Of a DNA stretch of 5,085 nt, positions 1 through 5,055 are shown piece by piece (the first letter of the stretch is position 1; the number at the start of each line of letters is the position of its first letter). The translations under genes and the position numbers were made by a program. The notes below the pieces were generated by a model. The model was not told the origin of the DNA. It searched no databases and saw only the letters and a program-made list of their open reading frames with translations. The stretch is from an uncultured Clostridia bacterium (GTDB taxonomy: Bacteria; Bacillota; Clostridia; Oscillospirales; CAG-272), in NCBI GenBank assembly GCA_937898155.1, contig CALEJO010000212.1:1-5085 (forward strand), read 5' to 3'.

Positions 1-196
1 CCAGATCCCCCTCCTCGTCCACGTTCACTTTGCCGACGACAAGCGTCTCTTCGCGCTCTGCCGCGATCTCCGAAAGGATCGGCGCGAGCATCCGGCACGG
101 GCCGCACCACGTCGCCCAGAAGTCCAGCAAAACCGGCTTCTCCGCGCGAAGCACCTCGGTCTCAAAATTGTCTTTCGTAATGATGATTTCCGCCAT
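1..196 (-). CDS. trxA: Thioredoxin, N-terminal part (gene runs off the left edge)
   Basis: This is a cytoplasmic dithiol/disulfide oxidoreductase that reduces protein disulfides. Only the first 65 residues are in the window. The protein starts MAEIIITKDNF and has the active-site block DFWATWCGPCR, with the redox pair Cys31 and Cys34, buried Asp25 and Trp27/Trp30. A KVNVD strand follows at residues 56-60, matching the K-x-N-x-D segment of E. coli TrxA. The cis-proline half of the fold (about residue 75 onward) lies outside, so completeness cannot be judged. The ATG at 196-194 is preceded by AAGGAG at 210-205 with an 8-nt spacer. The gene begins 5 nt after the FTR-like gene, whose stop codon overlaps the end of this ribosome site. 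That arrangement suggests coupled translation and a shared redox role. The family call is very secure because the WCGPC motif sits in its usual context. Confidence 0.96.
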   Translation of the reverse strand, partial: MAEIIITKDNFETEVLRAEKPVLLDFWATWCGPCRMLAPILSEIAAEREETLVVGKVNVDEEGDL

Positions 197-201
197 TTCG
201 G

Positions 202-210
202 TCACTCCTT
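202..210 (-). promoter_or_regulatory. Thioredoxin ribosome-binding site overlapping the upstream stop codon
   Basis: On the minus strand AAGGAG at 210-205 runs straight into the TGA stop (204-202) of the FTR-like gene, giving AAGGAGTGA. The thioredoxin ATG follows at 196-194. Ribosomes ending the first gene therefore sit on the initiation site of the second. This is a direct sequence sign of translational coupling between the two redox proteins. Confidence 0.8.
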
Positions 211-402
211 TGATTTGTAGTATAGCATACAGTGGCAAAAGCCCTCAAAATCCGGATCCGCGATCTGCTCGCGGAATTCTTTGCACATGCATTTCGTGTC
301 GTCCGTCTGTTCGCGGCGGCACGGACAGTAGCCGCCCCGCTGTTTCAGCCCCTCTTTGACGACCTTGACAATCTCCTCGTCGGGATTGAGCGTGATTTTC
401 AT
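202..402 (-). CDS. Small ferredoxin:thioredoxin reductase catalytic-chain (FTR beta)-like iron-sulfur protein
   Basis: This 66-residue protein has three Cys-x-Cys pairs: CPC at 26-28, CMC at 38-40 and CHC at 56-58, the last continuing as CHCMLYY. The plant and cyanobacterial FTR catalytic chain has CPC-x16-CPC-x8-CHC, also followed by MLF, where four cysteines hold a [4Fe-4S] cluster and two form the redox disulfide. By analogy Cys26, 38, 40 and 56 would bind the cluster and Cys28/Cys58 would be the disulfide. In that family ferredoxin electrons reduce thioredoxin at the cluster-disulfide centre. This copy is much shorter than the plant chain, consists of little beyond the cysteine core, and has spacing x9/x15 instead of x16/x8. 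No FTR variable-chain gene lies beside it. The ATG at 402-400 follows AGGAGGAG at 413-406. The gene sits 35 nt after the phosphodiesterase and 5 nt before thioredoxin, which supports a thioredoxin-linked job. The function is inferred from motif and context. Confidence 0.88.
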   Translation of the reverse strand: MKITLNPDEEIVKVVKEGLKQRGGYCPCRREQTDDTKCMCKEFREQIADPDFEGFCHCMLYYKSKE

Positions 403-437
403 GGGCTCCTCCTATGCAGTATGTCCTCGATTGTGCG

Positions 438-1259
438 TCACGAATCGGACGACGGAATGAAATTTTCAAAAATAAACGTGCGGAATCTTTTCTTTGCCGC
501 GCAAAGCTCCTCCTCGGAATGCAGCGTCCAGCAGATAGGAAACGCGCCGAGCGCCGTGCAAATGCGGCGGCACGGGTGACGTTCGCAGGTATACTCGTAG
601 GAAACAAAATCGGGGCGCGCCATAAAGTTGAAAACGAGGTCGCCGAGCACGCGCATTTTCAGTTTATCCCCGCGGAACGCCGAAGCAAGCTGACCGCGGC
701 AAACGTCCGGCCGGTGCTTGCGATACCAACGGAGCATCAGCGGATAAAACGACTGCACGAAATATCTGCCGTCGTAGCGCGAAAGGATCGCGTCCGCGGC
801 TTCGCAGAGGCGGCGACAGGTCTCGCCGTCCGTGCATTTGAATTCGATCAGGAGCGGAACGCGCCCGTTCACGAGCGAAAGGAGCTCTTTGAGCGTCGGG
901 ATGCGCTCCTCCGTGCCGCCGAGGCGCAGCTCGCGCAGTTCCGCGAGCGTCTTTTCCTCGGGCTTGCCCGAAACGCCGCACATCCGATCCAGCGTGTCGT
1001 CGTGGAATACGACCACTTCGCCGTCCGCCGTGATGTGCAAGTCGGTCTCGATCATGTATCCCGCCCGCCACGCCGCGTCAAACGCCGCGAGCGAATTTTC
1101 CGGCGCGGCGGGCGACAGATCGTGCAGACCGCGGTGCGCGATGCGCTTTCCGTCGAGCGCCGCGAGGTGCGGATGACGCCGCGCCGCGGGAAAGATCAGG
1201 AACAAAAAGAGCAAGATCAGCGCGGCGATCACCGCGCAGCAAATCCAGACCGCCGTCAT
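438..1259 (-). CDS. Membrane-anchored glycerophosphodiester phosphodiesterase (GDPD family)
   Basis: This 273-residue enzyme should hydrolyse glycerophosphodiesters to glycerol-3-phosphate and an alcohol. Residues 2-24 are one hydrophobic segment, followed by AARRH and then the GDPD TIM-barrel. Visible GDPD marks are AHRG (catalytic His42 and Arg43), PENS at 53-56, ETDLH (metal-binding Glu71 and Asp73), VFHDDTLDR (His86) and LIEFK (Glu139 and Lys141). VQSF follows about 40 residues later, and a late WTLHSEEEL strand lies near the C-terminus. All the usual catalytic residues appear present. Positive charges just after the anchor, with none before it, predict a cytoplasmic catalytic domain. The start chosen is the ATG at 1259-1257, one base after the MFS stop codon. 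The open frame continues upstream to 1373, but that part reads as Arg/Ser-rich out-of-frame MFS sequence. Only a weak GGGGGA (1270-1265) precedes the start, so translation probably depends on coupling to the transporter. The substrate headgroup is unknown. Confidence 0.93.
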   Translation of the reverse strand: MTAVWICCAVIAALILLFLFLIFPAARRHPHLAALDGKRIAHRGLHDLSPAAPENSLAAFDAAWRAGYMIETDLHITADGEVVVFHDDTLDRMCGVSGKPEEKTLAELRELRLGGTEERIPTLKELLSLVNGRVPLLIEFKCTDGETCRRLCEAADAILSRYDGRYFVQSFYPLMLRWYRKHRPDVCRGQLASAFRGDKLKMRVLGDLVFNFMARPDFVSYEYTCERHPCRRICTALGAFPICWTLHSEEELCAAKKRFRTFIFENFIPSSDS

Positions 1260-1260
1260 C

Positions 1261-3024
1261 TCAGTCCCCCACGTCGAAATGCTCGAGCGCCGTCTTCTTC
1301 GGCGCGGGCTTCGCGTCGCCGTGACGGACAAAGAGCATCGTGACAAATGCGAGCGCCACGAATACCGTCGCATACGGGAACAGCGTCGTCATGCCGAATT
1401 CATCCATAAAGAGTCCCGAGATGAACGGCGTGAGCGCCTGCGCCGCCATACTCGCGGCGTAATAGTAGCCGGTATATTTGCCGATATCGCCGCCGCGCGA
1501 AAGCTCGACGACCATCGGGAACGAGTTGACGTTGATCGTCGCCCAACCGATGCCGGCGAGCGCAAACATCAAATTCATCACGATCGCGCTCGATCCCACG
1601 CGCAAGAAGCACGCGACGCCGAACGCCGCCGTCAGCATCGTCACGCCGGCGAGGATCGTCTTTTTTCTGCCGACGCGCGACGAGATCAGCCCGACCGGCA
1701 GATAGGAGATCACCGCCGCCGCGTTGGCGATCAGAAGCGTCGTGCTGTAATCGAGGTCCAGCACGTTCGTCGCGTAGACCGAATATTTCGAGGTCACGGC
1801 GTTATAGCCGAAATACCAAAGCGCCACCGACGCGAGAATGAACAAAAGCGAACGAAGCTCGGCACGGGAAAGCTTTTTGCCGCCCTCTTGCGCTTCCTCC
1901 GGCTCCGCTTCGAGCGCGGTGCCCTCTTTTTCCGCTTCCGCCGCCCAAAGCGGCTCCTTCACGGTCAGCATAAAAACGACGAGCGCCGCCAGCATCACGC
2001 CGCCAACCGTCACAAAGAACGGCAGATACGAGCGGAATGTGTTGGCGATTGCGCTGTTATTGAACGCGAAGCCCATGCCGAGCACCAGAACGATCATGCC
2101 GCCGAGTGTCCCGAGCAGATTGATGATCGCGTTCGCTTTGGAGCGGAGCGGCTTCACCGTGACGTCGGGCATCAGCGCGACGGCGGGCGAGCGGAACGTG
2201 GACATGGAGATCAGCACGATGAGCAGAATCGCCATAAACCAGATCAGCATCGAGGGATTCTGTGCCGTCACGGTTTTGACGTATGCCTGCCGCGCCGGCA
2301 CGACGTAGTTCGTATAGACAGCGTTCGTCACCGTTTTGAAGGTGCCGCCCTCCGCGTAAAGCACGGGAAGCGAAAGCGTTTCCCCGTCGCAAACGATCGT
2401 GTCCCCGATCGGAACATCGTAGCCCGTCGAGCGGTCGCGCAGGTAAAACACCTTGCCGTCGCTCGTCACGATGCTCGTTTTGTATTTGGACTCGATCGTC
2501 TGCTCCTCGCCGGAGATCGGTTTATACGTCAGCGAATCCGCCGAAAGCCGCGCCTCCTCGATCGAGGAGCGAATGGCAACAAACGCTTCTTTTTCATAGC
2601 GTTGCGCGAGCACGAATGAGTCGCCCTCCGGCGTCGTGAGCCCGTCCTGCGCCACCGCGTCGTAGACGGTTTCCAGCGCCTTCGCGTCGTCGATCGCCGA
2701 GACCTCGCGGATCGCGGCGAGCTGGGCGCCGTCCGCCACCGTCAGAAGCACGAACGTAGCCACCGCGACGATCGTCCCCGCCAGCACGAACGGTTTGCGC
2801 TTGCCCATTTTCGCGCGGCAGCGATCCGAAAGCGAGCCGAAAAGCGGCAGCATAAAGAGCGCCAGAATGTTGTCGAGCGCCATGACAATGCCGGACCACG
2901 CCTGCGGCAAGCCGAAATGATCGGTCAGAATCTTCGGAATGATCGTATCGTATGCCTGCCAGAACAGGCAGATCAGGAAAAAGGCAAAGCCCACAAGAAC
3001 CGTGCGTTTGTAATTCAGTTTCAT
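1261..3024 (-). CDS. MFS transporter (sugar/SLC45/GPH-like) with a large extracytoplasmic insert
   Basis: This 587-residue secondary transporter has 12 predicted helices, at about 8-26, 43-64, 78-97, 258-275, 295-319, 335-354, 391-410, 427-447, 457-474, 479-500, 519-540 and 548-566. The helix 2-3 loop carries the MFS signature as GSLSDRCRAKMGKRKPF (63-79). The second half repeats it as SSRVGRKK (448-455). The block GIGWATINVNSFPMV (491-505) resembles SLC45/GPH-type sugar carriers, so a sugar or glycoside cation symporter is the best guess. The substrate cannot be read from the sequence. About 160 residues (98-256) are inserted between helices 3 and 4, on the predicted outer face, taking the protein well past the usual 400-480 residues. 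The central loop (357-388) is charged and acidic. The ATG at 3024-3022 follows GGGAGG (3035-3030) with a 5-nt spacer. It is the first gene of the leftward set, read from the promoter at 3082-3054, and ends one base before the phosphodiesterase start. Confidence 0.92.
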   Translation of the reverse strand: MKLNYKRTVLVGFAFFLICLFWQAYDTIIPKILTDHFGLPQAWSGIVMALDNILALFMLPLFGSLSDRCRAKMGKRKPFVLAGTIVAVATFVLLTVADGAQLAAIREVSAIDDAKALETVYDAVAQDGLTTPEGDSFVLAQRYEKEAFVAIRSSIEEARLSADSLTYKPISGEEQTIESKYKTSIVTSDGKVFYLRDRSTGYDVPIGDTIVCDGETLSLPVLYAEGGTFKTVTNAVYTNYVVPARQAYVKTVTAQNPSMLIWFMAILLIVLISMSTFRSPAVALMPDVTVKPLRSKANAIINLLGTLGGMIVLVLGMGFAFNNSAIANTFRSYLPFFVTVGGVMLAALVVFMLTVKEPLWAAEAEKEGTALEAEPEEAQEGGKKLSRAELRSLLFILASVALWYFGYNAVTSKYSVYATNVLDLDYSTTLLIANAAAVISYLPVGLISSRVGRKKTILAGVTMLTAAFGVACFLRVGSSAIVMNLMFALAGIGWATINVNSFPMVVELSRGGDIGKYTGYYYAASMAAQALTPFISGLFMDEFGMTTLFPYATVFVALAFVTMLFVRHGDAKPAPKKTALEHFDVGD

Positions 3025-3053
3025 GATTTCCTCCCGCGACCGTTTTTTGTTTC

Positions 3054-3082
3054 AGTATAGCAGATTTCGCGGCAAAATGCAA
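3054..3082 (-). promoter_or_regulatory. SigA-type promoter of the leftward MFS-led operon
   Basis: Read on the minus strand, a -35 box TTGCAT (3082-3077) and a -10 box TATACT (3059-3054) are separated by exactly 17 nt. The -10 is preceded by TGC, giving an extended -10. Transcription would begin around 3047, leaving a short leader of about 20 nt before the MFS start codon. Both boxes are close to consensus, so the unregulated promoter should be fairly strong. Confidence 0.75.
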
Positions 3083-3100
3083 TTCTTTTTTCCGATTCCG

Positions 3101-3115
3101 TGCAGAAATTCCGCA
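3101..3115. promoter_or_regulatory. Imperfect 15-bp palindrome in the divergent region (possible operator)
   Basis: The sequence TGCAGAAATTCCGCA is a dyad with arms TGCAGAA and TTCCGCA around a central A, with one mismatched arm pair. It lies 18 bp upstream of the leftward -35 box and about 65 bp upstream of the rightward -35 box. That is a suitable place for a regulator acting on one or both promoters. No regulator gene is in the window, and short imperfect dyads also arise by chance in AT-rich DNA, so this is tentative. Confidence 0.3.
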
Positions 3116-3180
3116 TTTTTCCGTCGTTTCTTGTGCAAAAAAGACAACACGACTTTTCAAATCCGACAACCAAAATGGGC

Positions 3181-3209
3181 TTTACTTTCGCTTGCGCTTA
3201 TGATAAAAT
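3181..3209 (+). promoter_or_regulatory. SigA-type promoter of the solute-binding lipoprotein gene
   Basis: A -35-like TTTACT (3181-3186) and a -10 box TAAAAT (3204-3209) are separated by 17 nt. TG at 3201-3202 supplies an extended -10. Transcription would start near 3216, giving a leader of about 50 nt that contains the inverted repeat at 3220-3237. The -35 box is weaker than that of the opposing leftward promoter. Confidence 0.65.
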
Positions 3210-3219
3210 AGAAATAGAT

Positions 3220-3237
3220 TGAGAAAGTATATTCTCA
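3220..3237 (+). promoter_or_regulatory. Perfect inverted repeat in the leader of the lipoprotein gene
   Basis: TGAGAA (3220-3225) and TTCTCA (3232-3237) are exact reverse complements around the 6-nt loop AGTATA. In RNA the stem can be extended by a U-G and an A-U pair to 3218-3239. It begins just after the predicted transcription start and ends 19 nt before the ribosome site. It could be a repressor operator placed to block early transcription, or a 5' hairpin that stabilises the mRNA. The sequence alone does not decide between them. Confidence 0.45.
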
Positions 3238-3256
3238 GTAGATTAAATTATGAAAT

Positions 3257-3271
3257 GAGGAGTTTGTGATG
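3257..3271 (+). promoter_or_regulatory. Ribosome-binding site that selects ATG 3269 as the lipoprotein start
   Basis: GAGGAG at 3257-3262 is followed after 6 nt by ATG at 3269-3271. A GTG in the same frame at 3266 would extend the protein by one residue but leaves only a 3-nt spacer. The ATG is therefore preferred, giving the N-terminus MKKILAF. Confidence 0.85.
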
Positions 3272-4855
3272 AAAAAGATTTTGGCATTCCTGCTCGCGCT
3301 CGCAATGCTTACGCTCGTCATGGTAGCGGCCGGCTGCGGAGATACTCCCGCAGAGACCACCCCCGCCCCGGAAAAGACCGAGGGAACGACGACCGCCGCA
3401 GAGCAAACACAGGAGCAGACCAATCCGACAGAAACGACTGCCGAGACGACCGCCGAGACGAACCCCACGGAAACTACCGCTGCGTCCGTCGAAGAAACCA
3501 CCGAATGGGTCTCCGATCCCCGCAAGGACAAAATGCCCGGCTTTGAAGACCTCGACTTCCACGGCAAGACGTTCACCTTCGAGACGGAAGACGACACCAG
3601 CACCGACGGTTGGTTCACCTTCAAGGAAGTGTATCCGGATGCTACCTTCACCGACGCGATCAGCATCGCGGTCCGTGAAAGAAACGCGCTCGTCGAGAAG
3701 CTTTATAACTGCAAGATCAACATGCTTCATTCCGCCGCTTGCGGCACATATGTGAACGCCGATCTGACAAGCCAGAAATACACCGTTGACTTCTATACCT
3801 GCGAATACGGCATGGAAGTATGCAAGATGTATAACGGCAATAACTACAACCTGCTCAACTACATCGAAACGACCAATCCGTGGTGGGATCAGCGGTTTGT
3901 CAACACCTATTCCATCAAAGACAACAACGGCACCAAGGCGCTTTGCAGCATCGTCGGCGACTTCTCGCTGTCCTCCTTCCGCGCGACGCACGCGCTGACG
4001 GTCAACAAGACGGTCTACGAAAACTGCGGCATCACAGATGACGTCTACGACCTCGTCCGCACGGGCAAATGGACGGTTGATAAATTCAGCGAAATGGTCA
4101 AACTCGCAAAGAACGACACCTCCGGCGACGGCAAATTTGCCTACGCGGACGGCGACACGATGGGCTGGGTGAGAACCGGTCACGCGTTCCGCGGTCTGTA
4201 TTGCGGCGGCGGTCTGCCGATCGTCACCAACGATGACGGTGTGTTTCACTTCGCCATGGCGGATGCCGCCGACGAGTGGACGAGCATCGTGAATGCGGCG
4301 ATCGACACGTGGGCTCAGGAAGGCACCGAAACGATCGGCTATACCAACGTTCGTCTGGCAATGGAAGAGGGCAAGACGCTCTTCGCTTCCGAGATCATCG
4401 CGATCGTGGAATATATGGTCGATGCCAACAACTTGTTCATCGGCTTCCTGCCTTATCCGAAGATTTCCGAAGCGCAGGAAAACTACGGTCACTACGTTGA
4501 CAACCACCTCGCTCCTTACGGCATGCCGGTCAGCGTCACAAATCCTGAGCTTTCCGGTCAGTTCTTCGAGGTTTACGCATATCATTCGAGAGCGATCGTC
4601 CGCGAGGCGTTCCTCAATACGTATAGCTTCACCTACTGCACCGATGCGGAATCCTATGATATGCTGAATATCATTCTCGACAGCCGCACCTATGAGCCCG
4701 GCTATCTCTGCTGGTCCGACTTCGACGGCATCATCGGCACGATGGTCTCCGGCGGCACGAACAACGTGCAGGGCATGGCAAAGAGATACGGCACGACGTT
4801 CAACAACTACAACAAGAGTCTCGTTGACCGTATCACTGAGAAAGTCCCCAACTGA
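3269..4855 (+). CDS. Extracellular solute-binding lipoprotein (ABC carbohydrate-binding type)
   Basis: This 528-residue protein is probably a cell-surface lipoprotein that captures a solute, most likely a sugar or oligosaccharide, for an ABC importer. The N-terminus has MKK, a hydrophobic core (4-21) and the lipobox end VAAGC, with lipid-carrying Cys23. A Thr/Glu/Pro-rich disordered tether covers residues 26-80. The folded domain starts near residue 90 (GFEDLDFHGK). Family-like blocks are NPWWDQRF (203-210), GKWTVDKFSEM (266-276), a calcium-loop-like DTSGDGKFAYAD (283-294), FIGFLPYPK (390-398) and SGGTNNVQGMAKRYG (494-508). Nine cysteines lie beyond Cys23, which is many for an exported protein; disulfides or buried thiols are possible. 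The gene stands alone between its own promoter and terminator, divergent from the MFS operon, with no permease or ATPase gene visible. Such orphan binding proteins may share a permease encoded elsewhere. The lipoprotein call is secure; the ligand is not known. Confidence 0.88.
   Translation: MKKILAFLLALAMLTLVMVAAGCGDTPAETTPAPEKTEGTTTAAEQTQEQTNPTETTAETTAETNPTETTAASVEETTEWVSDPRKDKMPGFEDLDFHGKTFTFETEDDTSTDGWFTFKEVYPDATFTDAISIAVRERNALVEKLYNCKINMLHSAACGTYVNADLTSQKYTVDFYTCEYGMEVCKMYNGNNYNLLNYIETTNPWWDQRFVNTYSIKDNNGTKALCSIVGDFSLSSFRATHALTVNKTVYENCGITDDVYDLVRTGKWTVDKFSEMVKLAKNDTSGDGKFAYADGDTMGWVRTGHAFRGLYCGGGLPIVTNDDGVFHFAMADAADEWTSIVNAAIDTWAQEGTETIGYTNVRLAMEEGKTLFASEIIAIVEYMVDANNLFIGFLPYPKISEAQENYGHYVDNHLAPYGMPVSVTNPELSGQFFEVYAYHSRAIVREAFLNTYSFTYCTDAESYDMLNIILDSRTYEPGYLCWSDFDGIIGTMVSGGTNNVQGMAKRYGTTFNNYNKSLVDRITEKVPN
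3344..3508 (+). repeat. Thr/Glu/Pro-rich low-complexity linker with a short tandem repeat
   Basis: This stretch codes for residues 26-80 of the lipoprotein, almost entirely Thr, Glu, Ala, Pro and Gln. NPTETTA occurs twice. At DNA level a 12-bp unit GCCGAGACGA(C/A)C is present twice in tandem (3440-3451 and 3452-3463, 11 of 12 bases identical). It is best read as a flexible tether crossing the cell wall between the lipid anchor and the binding domain. Slippage at the tandem unit could change its length without shifting the frame. Confidence 0.7.
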
Positions 4856-4870
4856 TCCAAGAAAAGAATC

Positions 4871-4901
4871 AAGCGCCCGCGAAATTCGCGGGCGCTTTTT
4901 T
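4871..4901 (+). terminator. Rho-independent terminator of the lipoprotein gene
   Basis: The arms AAGCGCCCGCG (4871-4881) and CGCGGGCGCTT (4887-4897) are perfect complements around AAATT, followed by a run of six T (4896-4901). It begins 15 nt after the stop codon. The GC-rich stem and T-run make it a textbook intrinsic terminator. Confidence 0.95.
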
Positions 4902-4913
4902 CGCCGCTTTCCC

Positions 4914-4943
4914 CCGCTTTTCTTTACGAAAAGAAAAGCTCGG
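4914..4943. repeat. Hairpin-forming repeat, copy 1
   Basis: This 30-bp unit contains the arms GCTTTTCTTT (4916-4925) and AAAGAAAAGC (4930-4939), perfectly complementary around the loop ACGA, with CC and GG flanks that could pair further out. It matches copy 2 at 28 of 30 positions. It begins 12 nt after the T-run of the lipoprotein terminator. No T-run follows it, so it is not itself a standard terminator. Confidence 0.8.
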
Positions 4944-5055
4944 CAAAAGAAACGCGTCCGTGGTGCGCGAGGATTTGGTTTGCACAGACTTCAAGCCGTG
5001 CGGACGCTCCGCGCCGGCAGCGCACAAACTTTTCGCGCGTAGCGCCGGAAGCTCA

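Noticed and set aside
414..1343. Long forward open frame (309 codons) opposite the phosphodiesterase
   Set aside because: It is antisense to a well-supported GDPD gene. Its translation is Arg/Glu/Ala-rich without motifs, as expected for a shadow frame in GC-rich DNA.
1260..1373. Upstream extension of the phosphodiesterase frame to 1373
   Set aside because: The extra 38 residues are Arg/Ser-rich sequence overlapping the MFS C-terminus. The ATG at 1259 gives a clean hydrophobic anchor and a one-base gap typical of coupled genes.
1279..2619. Long forward open frame (446 codons) opposite the MFS gene
   Set aside because: The translation is dominated by Arg, His and Asp with no domain or membrane pattern, while the opposite strand encodes a clear 12-helix transporter.
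2594..3169. Reverse frame (191 codons) starting upstream of the MFS gene
   Set aside because: It begins upstream of the predicted promoter -35 box and runs out of frame through the MFS coding sequence; the content is a shadow.
3023..3211. Small forward frame (62 codons) across the divergent intergenic region
   Set aside because: It has no ribosome site before its ATG, overlaps both promoters, and has the Phe/Arg-rich make-up of AT-rich non-coding DNA.
3248..4585. Long reverse open frame (445 codons) opposite the lipoprotein gene
   Set aside because: It is Val/Gly/Arg-rich and motif-free, and lies antisense to a gene with promoter, ribosome site, lipobox and terminator.
4914..4943. First hairpin repeat as a second tandem terminator
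   Set aside because: The stem is A/T-dominated and is followed by TCGGCAAAAG with no T-run, and the same unit recurs 142 bp away. A repeat element explains it better.
4692..5042. Forward frame (116 codons) running from inside the lipoprotein gene past its terminator
   Set aside because: It starts out of frame within the lipoprotein gene, crosses the intrinsic terminator and has no ribosome site.
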